A stretch of 64,000 nucleotides of DNA from Blastococcus sp. TF02A-26. GTDB lineage: Bacteria; Actinomycetota; Actinomycetes; Mycobacteriales; Geodermatophilaceae. Location: NCBI RefSeq assembly GCF_003319125.1, contig NZ_QOHG01000001.1:367944-431943 (forward strand). The letters run 5' to 3'. The notes under the pieces were generated by a model that saw only the letters and a program-made list of their open reading frames with translations, ran no database searches and was not told where the DNA came from. The translations under genes and the position numbers were made by a program. Positions 50,865 through 59,537 of this stretch are shown here, piece by piece. Each line of letters starts with the position of its first letter. Positions within the stretch are counted from its first letter, which is position 1.

Positions 50865-52076
50865 TCAGGACGGGTCGAGGACCACCTTCGTCCAGCCGGT
50901 CTGCCGCTGGTCGAAGGTCTCGTAGGCCTCGATGACCGACGGCATGTCGCCGACCTGGGTCAGCACGGTGGACGGGTCGATCGCGCCGGTCCGCACCAGG
51001 TCGAGCAGGTGCGGCACGTAGCGGCGGTGGTTGCAGTTGCCCATCTTCACGGTGAGGTTCTTGTTCATCGCGGCGCCGGTCGGGAAGCTCGTCATGTCCG
51101 GCGGGTACACCCCGACCACCCCGATGCTCCCGGCCTTGGCCACGGCCTCCACGGCCCACTGCAGCGACTGGCTGGGCGCGTCGCCGGGCACCCACGTCCC
51201 GCCCTGCGGGTTCTGCTCGGGGGCGACCTGGTCGCGCTCCTGCTCGAACTGCCCGGCCTGCTGCTCGGCCGCCTCGGCGGCCGGCCCCGACTTCGGGCGC
51301 TGCGCGTCGACGCCGACCGCGTCGATCACCCGGTCGACGCCGATCCCGCCGGTCAGATCCTTCACGACGGCGACCGGGTCCTCGGTGTTGAAGTCGATCG
51401 GCTCCGCGCCACGGGCCCGCGCCTGGTCCAGCCGGCTGGCGATGCCGTCGACGACGAGGACGCGGGCGGCGCCCTGCTGGAACGCGCTGGTGACCGCGAA
51501 CTGGCCGACCGGGCCGGCGCCGAGCACCAGCACGGTGTCGCCCTGCCCGACCTCGGCCAGGCGGGCGCCGAACCACGCGGTGGGGTAGATGTCGGACAGC
51601 ATGATCGCCGCGTCGTCGCTCACCGACTCCGGCAGCCAGACCGGCCCGACGTGGGCGAAGGGGATCCGGGCGTACTGGGCCTGGAGGCCGTCCACCGGGC
51701 CGGTGGACTGCGGGCCGCCGAAGAAGCAGGTGCCGGCCGCCGGGCCGTTGGGGTTGGCGTTGTCGCACTGCGCGTAGTACCCGGCCCGGCAGTACGAGCA
51801 GGTGCCGCACGCGATGGTCGAGGGGACGACGACGCGGTCGCCGGGGCGCAGGTTCCGCACCCCGGAGCCGACCTCGCGGACGATCCCGACCGCCTCGTGG
51901 CCGAGGACCGTGCCCTCGACCATGCCCGACATCGTGCCCCGGACGAAGTGGAGATCGGTGCCGCAGATCGCGCTCGCGGTGATCTCCACGATCGCGTCCG
52001 TCGGGTCCTGGATGGTCGGGTCGGGTACCTCGTCGAGCCGGATGTCGCCGACGCCGTGCCACACCACTGCCTTCAT
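50865..52076 (-). CDS. Zinc-dependent alcohol dehydrogenase (formaldehyde-dehydrogenase-like branch)
   Basis: 403 aa. Catalytic zinc ligands Cys38 and His60-Glu61; structural zinc cysteines in CGTCSYCRAGYYAQC; NAD(P)-binding VLVLGAGPVGQFAVTSAFQQGA. A hydrophilic insertion of about 45 residues rich in Gln, Glu and Ala (about 265-310) separates the Rossmann strands, as in glutathione-independent formaldehyde dehydrogenase-like enzymes. It begins with the same MKAVVxxG...VPDPTIQ pattern as the 59.5-kb protein, indicating duplication or shared subfamily. Divergent from the molybdenum hydroxylase operon. Confidence 0.87.
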   Translation of the reverse strand: MKAVVWHGVGDIRLDEVPDPTIQDPTDAIVEITASAICGTDLHFVRGTMSGMVEGTVLGHEAVGIVREVGSGVRNLRPGDRVVVPSTIACGTCSYCRAGYYAQCDNANPNGPAAGTCFFGGPQSTGPVDGLQAQYARIPFAHVGPVWLPESVSDDAAIMLSDIYPTAWFGARLAEVGQGDTVLVLGAGPVGQFAVTSAFQQGAARVLVVDGIASRLDQARARGAEPIDFNTEDPVAVVKDLTGGIGVDRVIDAVGVDAQRPKSGPAAEAAEQQAGQFEQERDQVAPEQNPQGGTWVPGDAPSQSLQWAVEAVAKAGSIGVVGVYPPDMTSFPTGAAMNKNLTVKMGNCNHRRYVPHLLDLVRTGAIDPSTVLTQVGDMPSVIEAYETFDQRQTGWTKVVLDPS

Positions 52077-52222
52077 GCGGGAGTCCTCCTGAGACCGCTC
52101 GCGGTGCCCGCCGTGTTCTCAGCAGCGGGGGCCACCTACCCGGCGCCGGGCCAGCGAACCGCCTGGTTTCGGAGTCGCGCGTCGCGTTTGGCCCCCCCGG
52201 AGCAGCGGGCACCGCGGGGCTC

Positions 52223-52735
52223 GTGGACGCGGACATCACCCTCACCGTGGACGGCGCCCAGCAGCGCCTGACGGTCGACACCCGGACGACGCTGCTGGAC
52301 GCGCTGCGCGAGCGGATCGGCAACACCAGCCCGAAGAAGGGGTGCGACCACGGCCAGTGCGGCGCGTGCACCGTGCTGCTCGACGGCGACCGCGCGCTGA
52401 GCTGCCTGGCGCTCGCGGTCGCCCACGACGGCGCCGAGATCACCACCGCCGACGGACTGGCGGCCGACGGCGAGCTGCACCCGGTCCAGCAGGCGTTCCT
52501 CGAACGCGACGCCTTCCAGTGCGGCTACTGCACCCCCGGGCAGGTGTGCTCCGCGGTCGGCGTGCTCGACGAGGTCCGCCGCGGCTGGCCCAGCCACGCG
52601 AGCCAGGACCTCACCGCCGACCCCGAGCTCAGCCACGACGAGGTGGCCGAGCGCATGAGCGGCAACCTCTGTCGTTGCGGCGCCTACGCGAACATCGTCC
52701 CGGCCGTCCGGCAGGCCGGGGGAGTGCAGGCGTGA
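52223..52735 (+). CDS. Molybdenum hydroxylase [2Fe-2S] subunit (small)
   Basis: 170 aa, two [2Fe-2S] clusters. The plant-type ferredoxin part has C41-DHGQC46-GAC49 and a later SCL; the second part has CGYCTPGQVC and CRCGAYANI. First gene of an S-M-L operon (GTGA and ATGA overlaps follow). It passes electrons from molybdopterin to FAD in a xanthine-oxidase-family enzyme. Start is GTG 52223. The closest resemblance is to periplasmic PaoABC/YagTSR-type aldehyde oxidases, but no Tat signal is visible at this N-terminus. Confidence 0.9.
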   Translation: MDADITLTVDGAQQRLTVDTRTTLLDALRERIGNTSPKKGCDHGQCGACTVLLDGDRALSCLALAVAHDGAEITTADGLAADGELHPVQQAFLERDAFQCGYCTPGQVCSAVGVLDEVRRGWPSHASQDLTADPELSHDEVAERMSGNLCRCGAYANIVPAVRQAGGVQA

Positions 52736-53748
52736 AGCCCTTCGCCTTCGCCCGCCCGGCCGACGCCGCCGAGGCCGTGGCCACCGTCGCCACCGAGCCC
52801 CGGGCCGTCTTCCTGGCCGGTGGCACCAACCTCGTCGACCACCTGAAGCTCGGCGTCGCCCGGCCCGACCTGGTCGTCGACGTCCGCCGGCTCACCTCCC
52901 GCGAGATCACCGACACCGCCGACGGTGGCCTGCGGATCGGCGCCGCGGTGACCAACAGCGAGCTGGCCGCCGACCGCCGGGTGCGCGAGCGCTACCCGGT
53001 CCTCGCCCAGGCCCTGCTGGCCGGTGCCACCGGGCAGCTGCGCAACCTGGCCACCACCGGCGGCAACCCGCTGCAGCGCACCCGCTGCGTCTACTTCCAG
53101 GACGTCTCCACGCCCTGCAACAAGCGCGAGCCCGGCAGCGGCTGCTCGGCGGTCGGTGGCTACACGCGGTACCACGCGATCCTGGGCACCTCCGCGGCGC
53201 TGCCGGACCCGACGGCGCCGGAGACCTGCATCGCCACGCACCCGTCGGACATGGCGGTCGCCCTGGCCGTGCTCGACGCGCAGGTCCAGGTCCTCGGCCC
53301 GGCCGGTGCCCGCACCATCCCGTTCGCCGAGCTGCACCGGCTGCCCGGCGACGACCCCTCCCGCGACACCGTGCTCGAGCACGGCGAGCTGATCACCGCG
53401 ATCGACCTGCCGCCGCTGCCGGCCGGCGCGCGGTCGGCCTACCGCAAGGTCCGCGACCGGGCGTCCTACGCCTTCGCGCTCGTCTCGGTGGCCGCGGTGG
53501 TGGCCGACGGGGAGGTCCGGTTGGCCCTGGGCGGCGTGGCGCACAAGCCGTGGCGCGCGTCCCGCGCCGAGGAGGCGCTGCGCGGTGGTCCGGTCGCCGA
53601 CGACGCGGTGCGGCACGCCATGGACGTCGAGCTGACCACCGCCCAGCCGCAGCCCGGGGTCGACGGCGGCAACGGCTTCAAGATCCCGCTGGTGACGCGC
53701 ACCGTCGTCGCCACCGTCCGGGACCTCACGCAGGAGACCCAGGCATGA
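52732..53748 (+). CDS. Molybdenum hydroxylase FAD subunit (medium) with [4Fe-4S] loop
   Basis: 338 aa. FAD site GGTNLVDHLKLG at about 28-39 and the TTGGNP element (LATTGGNPLQRTRC). The cysteine-rich loop RCVYFQDVSTPCNKREPGSGC supplies a [4Fe-4S] cluster, characteristic of the PaoB/YagS and 4-hydroxybenzoyl-CoA reductase beta branch rather than xanthine dehydrogenase itself. Overlaps both neighbouring subunit genes. Confidence 0.9.
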   Translation: MKPFAFARPADAAEAVATVATEPRAVFLAGGTNLVDHLKLGVARPDLVVDVRRLTSREITDTADGGLRIGAAVTNSELAADRRVRERYPVLAQALLAGATGQLRNLATTGGNPLQRTRCVYFQDVSTPCNKREPGSGCSAVGGYTRYHAILGTSAALPDPTAPETCIATHPSDMAVALAVLDAQVQVLGPAGARTIPFAELHRLPGDDPSRDTVLEHGELITAIDLPPLPAGARSAYRKVRDRASYAFALVSVAAVVADGEVRLALGGVAHKPWRASRAEEALRGGPVADDAVRHAMDVELTTAQPQPGVDGGNGFKIPLVTRTVVATVRDLTQETQA

Positions 53749-55838
53749 CCGAGCTGCTGGAGCCCCGCGCGATCGGCCGCGACACCGTCCGGCGCGACGG
53801 CGAGGCGAAGGTCCGCGGCACCGCGACCTACGCCATCGAGACCCCGGTCCAGCACCCGGCCTACGTCCACCCGGTGCAGGCGACGGTCCCGCTCGGGCGC
53901 ATCACCGGGATCGACACCTCTGCCGCCGAGGCGATCGAGGGCGTGGTCGCCGTCCTCACCCACGAGAACGCCGAGCGGCTGGCCTCCACCGACGACCGCG
54001 AGTTCGCCGTCCTGCAGAGCGACGAGGTGGCCTTCCGCGGCCAGGTCGTCGCCGTCGTCGTGGCCGAGACCTCCGAGCTGGCCCGCCAGGGCGCCGACGC
54101 CGTGGAGGTGACCTACGCCGAGCAGCCGCACGACAGCGCGCTGCGGGTGGACCACCCCGACCTCTACAAGCCGGAGAAGATCAACCCGAGCTTCGAGACC
54201 GACACCGCCGAGGGCGACGTCGCCGCGGCCATGGCGACCGCGCACGTGACCGTCGAGGAGACCTACTCGACGGCGATGTACCACAACAACCCGCTCGAGA
54301 TGCACGCGACGACGGCGCTGTGGGACCCGTCGGCCGAGGTGCCGCTGACCCTGTGGGACTCCACCCAGGGCGTGCACCCCGACCGCGCCGCGGTGTGCGA
54401 GGTGTTCGGGCTGGAGCAGGAGCAGGTGCGGGTGATCTGCCCGTTCGTCGGCGGCGGGTTCGGCTCGAAGGGGACCCCGCACGCGCACGTCTTCCTCGCC
54501 ACGATGGCTGCCCGCGCGGTGCCCGGTCGGCCGGTCAAGCTCGGCCTCACCCGGCAGCAGATGTTCTCCCTCGTCGGCTACCGCACCCCGACGATCCAGC
54601 GGATGCAGCTGGCCGCCGACCGTACCGGCCGGCTGCAGGCCATCGCGATCGACGTCGTCGAGCAGACCTCGAGGATCAAGGAGTTCGCGGAGCAGACCGG
54701 CGTCCCGACGCGGATGATGTACGCCTCGCCGAACCGGCGGACGACGCACCGGCTGGCCGCCCTCGACGTGCCCGTCCCGTCGTGGATGCGCGCGCCGGGG
54801 GAGTGCCCGGGCATGTTCGGCCCCGAGGTGGCCATGGACGAGCTCGCCGAGCGGCTGGGCATCGACCCGGTCGAGCTGCGGATCCGCAACGAGCCGGAGC
54901 GCGACCCGGAGACCGGCAAGCCCTGGTCCAGCCGCAACCTCGTGCAGTGCCTGCGCGAGGGTGCCGAGCGCTTCGGCTGGGCCGACCGGCCGCCGGCGGG
55001 ACACCGCGAGGGTGCCTGGCTCGTCGGCACCGGCGTCGCCTCCTCGGTGTACCCGACGATGCGCCAGGCCACGTCGACGGCACGGATCCGCTACGAGGAC
55101 GGCCGGTACGTCGCCGAGATCGGCGCCGCCGACCTCGGCACCGGCGCGTGGACCGTGCTGCCGCAGATCGCCGCCGACGCGCTCGACGTCGACGAGGGCG
55201 ACGTCGAGGTCCGGATCGGCGACACCCGCTACCCGATCGCCTCGGTGGCCGGTGGCTCGTCGGGCACCAACACGTGGGGATCGGCGCTGACGGTGGCCGC
55301 ACGCGAGTTCCGCACGAAGTTCGGGCGGTCGCCGGCGGACGGCGACGAGGTCTCCGGCGACGTCGACCAGGCCTCGAAGGACGACGCGCACGCCGCCTAC
55401 GCCTTCGGCGCCCAGTTCGTCGAGGTCCGGGTGAACGTCGACACCGGGGAGCTCCGGGTGCCGCGGCTGTACGGCGTCTTCGGCGCGGGTCGCATCATCA
55501 ACCCGCGGACGGCGCGCTCGCAGCTCCTCGGCGGCATGACGATGGGCCTGTCGATGGCGCTGCACGAGAACAGCGTCTGGGACACCCGCCTCGGTCAGGT
55601 CGCCAACCACGACCTCGCCGAGTACCACGTGACCGTCAACGCCGACGTCGGCGACATGCAGGCGCACTGGCTCGACGAGCACGACCCGTACGTGAACGTG
55701 ATGGGCAGCAAGGGCATCGGCGAGATCGGCATCACCGGAACGGCGGCGGCGGTGGTCAACGCCGTGCACCGGGCCACCGGCATCCGCATCCGCGACCTGC
55801 CGGTGACCCTGGACAAGGTCCTGACCGCCCTGCCGTGA
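53745..55838 (+). CDS. Molybdenum hydroxylase catalytic subunit (large)
   Basis: 697 aa, molybdenum-pterin-cytosine-dinucleotide-binding subunit. Landmarks are RRDGEAKVRGTATYAIET, NPLEMHATTALW, ICPFVGGGFGSKG (Moco-binding), RAPGECPGMFGPEVAMDELAE, and the C-terminal GSKGIGEIGITGTAAAVVNAV with the active-site glutamate. Likely substrates are aldehydes or N-heteroaromatics. With no insertion chaperone (XdhC/PaoD-like) or cofactor genes here, maturation must be encoded elsewhere. Ends at a perfect terminator. Confidence 0.92.
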   Translation: MTELLEPRAIGRDTVRRDGEAKVRGTATYAIETPVQHPAYVHPVQATVPLGRITGIDTSAAEAIEGVVAVLTHENAERLASTDDREFAVLQSDEVAFRGQVVAVVVAETSELARQGADAVEVTYAEQPHDSALRVDHPDLYKPEKINPSFETDTAEGDVAAAMATAHVTVEETYSTAMYHNNPLEMHATTALWDPSAEVPLTLWDSTQGVHPDRAAVCEVFGLEQEQVRVICPFVGGGFGSKGTPHAHVFLATMAARAVPGRPVKLGLTRQQMFSLVGYRTPTIQRMQLAADRTGRLQAIAIDVVEQTSRIKEFAEQTGVPTRMMYASPNRRTTHRLAALDVPVPSWMRAPGECPGMFGPEVAMDELAERLGIDPVELRIRNEPERDPETGKPWSSRNLVQCLREGAERFGWADRPPAGHREGAWLVGTGVASSVYPTMRQATSTARIRYEDGRYVAEIGAADLGTGAWTVLPQIAADALDVDEGDVEVRIGDTRYPIASVAGGSSGTNTWGSALTVAAREFRTKFGRSPADGDEVSGDVDQASKDDAHAAYAFGAQFVEVRVNVDTGELRVPRLYGVFGAGRIINPRTARSQLLGGMTMGLSMALHENSVWDTRLGQVANHDLAEYHVTVNADVGDMQAHWLDEHDPYVNVMGSKGIGEIGITGTAAAVVNAVHRATGIRIRDLPVTLDKVLTALP

Positions 55839-55871
55839 CCGGGCCGGCCGGCCGCGCGCCGGCCGGCCCGG
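55839..55871. terminator. Bidirectional terminator hairpin
   Basis: CCGGGCCGGCCGGC (55839-55852) and GCCGGCCGGCCCGG (55858-55871) form a perfect 14-bp stem with a 5-nt loop, in the 37-bp gap between convergent genes. Confidence 0.8.
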
Positions 55872-55875
55872 GCGG

Positions 55876-57045
55876 TCAGGCGATCCGGCGGGCGCTGTTG
55901 TAGCCGCCCATCGAGTCCACGGACGCGATCTGCACCGGCTGCCCGTACGTGGAGGCGTGCACCATCTGGCCGTTGCCGATGTACATGCCCACGTGGCTGA
56001 CCGGGCTGTAGAAGAACACCAGGTCACCGGGCTGGAGGTCGGCCCGCGACACGGGCGTGCCCATCTGCGACTGCATCCGGCTGGAGTGCGGGAGCGAGAT
56101 GCCGGCCGCCCGGTAGGCGAACGAGGTCAGTCCCGAGCAGTCGAAGGCGTCCGGCCCGGCGGCGGCCCAGACGTAGGGGTCGCCGCGCTGGGCCAGCGCG
56201 GTGTCGACGGCGACCTGGGCCGCCGGACCCGGAGCCCGGACCGACACCGGAGCCGGAGCCGCGGGGCGCGGGGCGGGCGCCGGCGCGGGGGGACGAGCGG
56301 CGGGCGCCGGGGCAGGCGCCGGCCCGGTGGTCTGCTCGGCTGCCTCGGCGGCCGCCTGGGCCGCCGCCTGCTCGGCGGCTGCCCGTGCGGCGGCCTCGGC
56401 GGCGGCGCGCTCGGCGGCCAGCCGGGCGGCCTCCTCCTCGGCGGCCAGCCGCTCGTACTCGGCCTGGAAGGCGGCGATCTCCTCCTGGAGGTCGGCCTGC
56501 TGGGCGGCGACGTCGTCGTACAGCGACTGCGCCTGCGCGGCGGAGTCCTCTGCCTGGTCGCGCGTGGCGGCCGCGGCCTCGTCAGCGGCCACCGCGTCGT
56601 CGAGCAGGCCGGCGTTGTGGTCGGCGATCACCTCGAGGGTCGCCACCCGGTCCAGGAGCTCGTCGGCGGAGCCGCTGGTCAGCATCGCCTCCGCCGAGCC
56701 CAGCCGGTCACCGGTCCAGGCGCTGCGGGCGACCTCGCGCACGCGGTCCCGCGAGTCCGCCAGGGCGGTCTCGGCGGCGGCGACGGCGTCGGCTGCCCCG
56801 GTCGCGGCGGCCTGGGCGGCCGCCAGCCGCTCGCGGGCCTCGTTGAACTCCTCGGTGACGACCTCGAGATCGTGTGCCCGGGCGGACAGCAGCTCGGCGG
56901 CCTCCTGCGAGGTGGTGGGAGTCGGGTCCTCCGGCGCGGCGGCAGCGGGGAGTGGCGCGAGGGCCAGCCCGGAGGCCGCGACGGCGACGAGGAGGGCACG
57001 GGAGCCGGGGACGGACAGACGTCCGGGGACGTGCGAGCGCGCCAT
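55876..57045 (-). CDS. Secreted NlpC/P60 peptidoglycan hydrolase (RipA-like)
   Basis: 389 aa. Signal peptide of about 37 residues (LLVAVAASGLALAPLPAAAAP), a long coiled coil (about 45-235, with Ala/Glu-rich repeats), a Pro/Ala linker (about 240-270) and a C-terminal NlpC/P60 domain with catalytic Cys in FDCSGLTSFAYRAAG and His in PVSHVGMYIGNGQMVHAS. Such proteins cut the D-Glu-mDAP bond during division and growth. Its 5' leader matches the c-di-AMP (ydaO) riboswitch, a typical arrangement for actinobacterial cell-wall hydrolases. ATG 57045. Confidence 0.92.
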   Translation of the reverse strand: MARSHVPGRLSVPGSRALLVAVAASGLALAPLPAAAAPEDPTPTTSQEAAELLSARAHDLEVVTEEFNEARERLAAAQAAATGAADAVAAAETALADSRDRVREVARSAWTGDRLGSAEAMLTSGSADELLDRVATLEVIADHNAGLLDDAVAADEAAAATRDQAEDSAAQAQSLYDDVAAQQADLQEEIAAFQAEYERLAAEEEAARLAAERAAAEAAARAAAEQAAAQAAAEAAEQTTGPAPAPAPAARPPAPAPAPRPAAPAPVSVRAPGPAAQVAVDTALAQRGDPYVWAAAGPDAFDCSGLTSFAYRAAGISLPHSSRMQSQMGTPVSRADLQPGDLVFFYSPVSHVGMYIGNGQMVHASTYGQPVQIASVDSMGGYNSARRIA

Positions 57046-57059
57046 GGAGCGGCGGTGGT

Positions 57060-57220
57060 CCTCTCTTCCACGGCCGCCTACCGGGTTAGCTGACGGGTTC
57101 GGGCGGGAAGACGCCCGGCATCGCGGCTCCGACGGCCGCGCCTGCTTCACCCCGGGACTGCGATGGGTCCCCGGTCCTGCGCCCGGCTGCTGCCGGTCGC
57201 GGGTTCGGCGGCGCCCGGCC
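57060..57220 (-). promoter_or_regulatory. c-di-AMP (ydaO-type) riboswitch
   Basis: Read on the minus strand, the leader contains the conserved aptamer segments CCGGGGTGAAGCAGGCGC (about 57150) and CCCGTCAGCTAACCCGGTAGGC (around 57075-57096), ending GGAAGAGAGG just before the start codon. The 5' side, CGCCGCCGAACCCGC, pairs plausibly with downstream parts. A minus-strand -10-like TAGCGT (57274-57269) lies about 50 nt upstream. Assignment is by remembered consensus. In this class ligand binding normally turns expression off. Confidence 0.82.
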
Positions 57221-57371
57221 GGCTGTCCCCTCCGGGTGGGGGACGGCGGCACCGTCCGGACCCCCAGCACGCTAGATCGGCCCGGACGGCGGCACGCCCG
57301 GCCGGACGGATCCGTTCCGGCGCGTCGAGCGCGTTCGTGACGGTTCGTGACCGCCACGCCCGGCGTCGGGA

Positions 57372-57785
57372 TCAGCCGGCGATCGTCTGCCGCTCCGGTT
57401 CGATGTAGACCGTCACCCGCTCGGAGACGATGTTCTCCGCGGGGTAGGGCTGCCCGTTGTACTTCTGCGACAGCTCGTCGATCTGCGCCCGCGCGCGGTC
57501 CCCGGTCTCGATCTCGGCGACCGTCCCGCGCACCTCCGCGTAGCGGTAGGGGTTCGCCTCGTCCCGGATGGCGAGGGTGACCCGGCCGTCACGCTGGAGG
57601 TCCTGGAACTTCCGGCGGTGGGTCTCGGTGTTGACGAACAACCGGTCGCCGTCGAGCCCCACCCAGATGTACTGGGTCTGGATGCGCCCGCTGGGCAGCA
57701 GGGTGCTGATCGCGGCGTAGTTCGCGCCCGCGGCCAGCTCGCGGGTGGTCGGGTGCAGCTCGGGACCGTCCTGGGTGTCAGCCAT
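57372..57785 (-). CDS. PPOX-class F420-dependent oxidoreductase-like protein
   Basis: 137 aa split-barrel flavin/deazaflavin protein. The core is ANYAAISTLLPSGRIQTQYIWVGLDGDRLFVNTETHRRKFQDLQRDGRVTLAIRDEANPYRYAEVRGTV, the pattern of the actinobacterial F420-binding PPOX group. The small size and short C-terminal tail match that group. Specific substrate unknown. ATG 57785; 28 bp from the DsbA-like gene on the same strand. Confidence 0.85.
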   Translation of the reverse strand: MADTQDGPELHPTTRELAAGANYAAISTLLPSGRIQTQYIWVGLDGDRLFVNTETHRRKFQDLQRDGRVTLAIRDEANPYRYAEVRGTVAEIETGDRARAQIDELSQKYNGQPYPAENIVSERVTVYIEPERQTIAG

Positions 57786-57813
57786 GGGCCCGCCCTACCC
57801 GTCCCGGGAGTCG

Positions 57814-58497
57814 TCACTCGCCGTGTGCCGCGCCGGCTGCCCTCCGCACCAGCTCCTCGTAGACCGACGGGTCGTCGGCGTCGACCACCGGGTAGCCGGC
57901 GTCGGAGGAGTGCTGCTCGGTGCCGGGGTTGTGCACGTCGGACCCGTCGGCGAGGAAGAAGTGCGGGCTGCCCTGCACCTCGCCGGCATGTGCCCGGTAG
58001 TCGGCCATCATCGGCCCCCGGGCACGGCCGTCGTCCAGCGCGGCGGCGAGGGCGTCGGCGTCCACCGCGTCGCAGCCGCGGGCGACGTCGACGACCTCGT
58101 GCAGCATCGAGATGCACCGGCTGTCGCGGAAGAACGCCAGCCGCAGCGCCATGTCCAGCTGTTCGGCGGCGGCCGGCGACTGCGCCTTGGCCGCGTGCAC
58201 CGCCTCGTTGGCCAGCAGCACGGTGACCGGCCAGTCCGAGGGCTGGCCCTGCCACGGCGTGATGCCGAGGTCCGGCTCGAGCTGCCCGACGACGGGCAGC
58301 TCCGCGTTCAGCATCCGCATCGGGATGGCGAAGGAGTTGACGTCCTCCAGGAGGAAGAGCCGGTGGTCCACGCGCACGGCGTCGTCCAGGCCGAGGCGCG
58401 AGCGGGCCGTGTAGAAGCGGTGCAGGGCCACGGTGGACCAGGCGCAGACCACGTCGGTGTAGACGGCCACGGTCCCGGGGGCGACGTCGACGGTCAT
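57814..58497 (-). CDS. DsbA/FrnE-like thioredoxin-fold protein with incomplete active site
   Basis: 227 aa. N-terminal VAVYTDVVCAWSTVALHRFYTARSRLGL corresponds to the DsbA-family DxxCPWC strand-helix, but the motif here is C-A-W-S, so only the first cysteine is kept. The interior helical insertion and QGSPHFFLADGSDVHNPG (cis-Pro loop) support the FrnE/2-hydroxychromene-2-carboxylate-isomerase-like fold. It has no signal peptide, so it acts in the cytoplasm, perhaps as a glutathione/mycothiol-type transferase or isomerase rather than a disulfide oxidase. ATG 58497 preferred over GTG 58524. Confidence 0.75.
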   Translation of the reverse strand: MTVDVAPGTVAVYTDVVCAWSTVALHRFYTARSRLGLDDAVRVDHRLFLLEDVNSFAIPMRMLNAELPVVGQLEPDLGITPWQGQPSDWPVTVLLANEAVHAAKAQSPAAAEQLDMALRLAFFRDSRCISMLHEVVDVARGCDAVDADALAAALDDGRARGPMMADYRAHAGEVQGSPHFFLADGSDVHNPGTEQHSSDAGYPVVDADDPSVYEELVRRAAGAAHGE

Positions 58498-58624
58498 CTG
58501 CCCCGCATACCCGGCGGCCGCCACGCTGCACGCGGTGGTTCACCGGGCGGACCCCGGGGCAGAGGGGCCGCATGCGCAGAGCTCCCCGATCCGCCCGGTC
58601 CGCCCGCACCCCGGCGCGGGCGAG

Positions 58625-59491
58625 GTGAGCGCCCCCGTCGTCGCCGTCCTCGGCACCGGCACGATGGGCGCCGGCATGGTCCGGTCGCTGCGCCGCGCCG
58701 CCGTCCCGGTGCGCATGTGGAACCGGGACGGCAGCAAGGCAGCGGCCCTCACCGGAACCGGCGCCGAGCCGTTCGGCTCCCCCGGCGAGGCGGTCGCCGG
58801 AGCCGACGTCGTCCTGACGATGGTGCTGGACGCCGACGCGGCGGAGGACGTGATCCGGCGGGCCGCCCCGGCCGCCGGCACGGTGTGGCTGCAGACGTCC
58901 ACCATCGGCATCGAGGGCGCCGACCGGACGGTCGAGCTGGCGCGCGAGCTGGACCTCGTCCTGGTCGACTGCCCGGTCCTCGGCACCAAGGAGCCGGCCG
59001 AGAAGGGGGAGCTCGTGCTGCTCGCATCCGGCCCGGAGGAGGTCCGCGAGCGGCTGGCGCCGGTGCTCGACGCCCTCGGCTCGAAGACGCTCTGGCTCGG
59101 CGCGGCCGTCGCCGGCAGCCGGATGAAGATGGCCGGCAACGCCTGGCTGTTCATGGTGACCGCGGGCGTCGCCCAGTCGGTCGCGCTGGCCCGCGGGCTC
59201 GGCCTGGACCCGGCGGACTTCCTGCGCGCCATCGAGGGCGGCCCGCTGGACACCCCGTACGCCCACCTCAAGGGCGGTCTCATGATCGAGGGCGACTACC
59301 CGGTCAGCTTCGGCCTGACCGGAGCCGCCAAGGACGCCCGGCTGATCCGCTCCGCCCTGCGGGCGGCCGGCCTGTCCGACCGGCTCACCGCCGCCGTCCT
59401 GGAGACCATGGACACCGCCGCCGACCGGCTGCCCGACCCGCACGCGGTCGACCTCTCCGCCCTGGTCACGGGCCTCGAGCCCGGGAGCTGA
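58625..59491 (+). CDS. 3-hydroxyisobutyrate-dehydrogenase-family oxidoreductase
   Basis: 288 aa beta-hydroxyacid dehydrogenase. N-terminal VVAVLGTGTMGAGMVRSLRR is the NAD(P)-binding GxGxMGxxM motif; the substrate motif DCPVLGTKEPAEKGELVLLASG replaces the common DAPVSGG with DCPVLGT, and the catalytic-lysine helix is GSRMKMAGNAWLFM, where Lys of the usual GxxxKxxxN is kept. The altered substrate motif suggests a substrate other than hydroxyisobutyrate, such as tartronate semialdehyde or a larger hydroxyacid. GTG start at 58625. Confidence 0.83.
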   Translation: MSAPVVAVLGTGTMGAGMVRSLRRAAVPVRMWNRDGSKAAALTGTGAEPFGSPGEAVAGADVVLTMVLDADAAEDVIRRAAPAAGTVWLQTSTIGIEGADRTVELARELDLVLVDCPVLGTKEPAEKGELVLLASGPEEVRERLAPVLDALGSKTLWLGAAVAGSRMKMAGNAWLFMVTAGVAQSVALARGLGLDPADFLRAIEGGPLDTPYAHLKGGLMIEGDYPVSFGLTGAAKDARLIRSALRAAGLSDRLTAAVLETMDTAADRLPDPHAVDLSALVTGLEPGS

Positions 59492-59531
59492 CCGTCCCGG
59501 GGTCCGGCCGTGGCGCCGGACCCCGGGACGG
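59492..59531. terminator. Bidirectional terminator hairpin (17-bp perfect stem)
   Basis: CCGTCCCGGGGTCCGGC (59492-59508) pairs perfectly with GCCGGACCCCGGGACGG (59515-59531), 6-nt loop, between convergent dehydrogenase genes. It is the strongest hairpin seen in the window. Confidence 0.85.
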
Positions 59532-59537
59532 CGGAGC

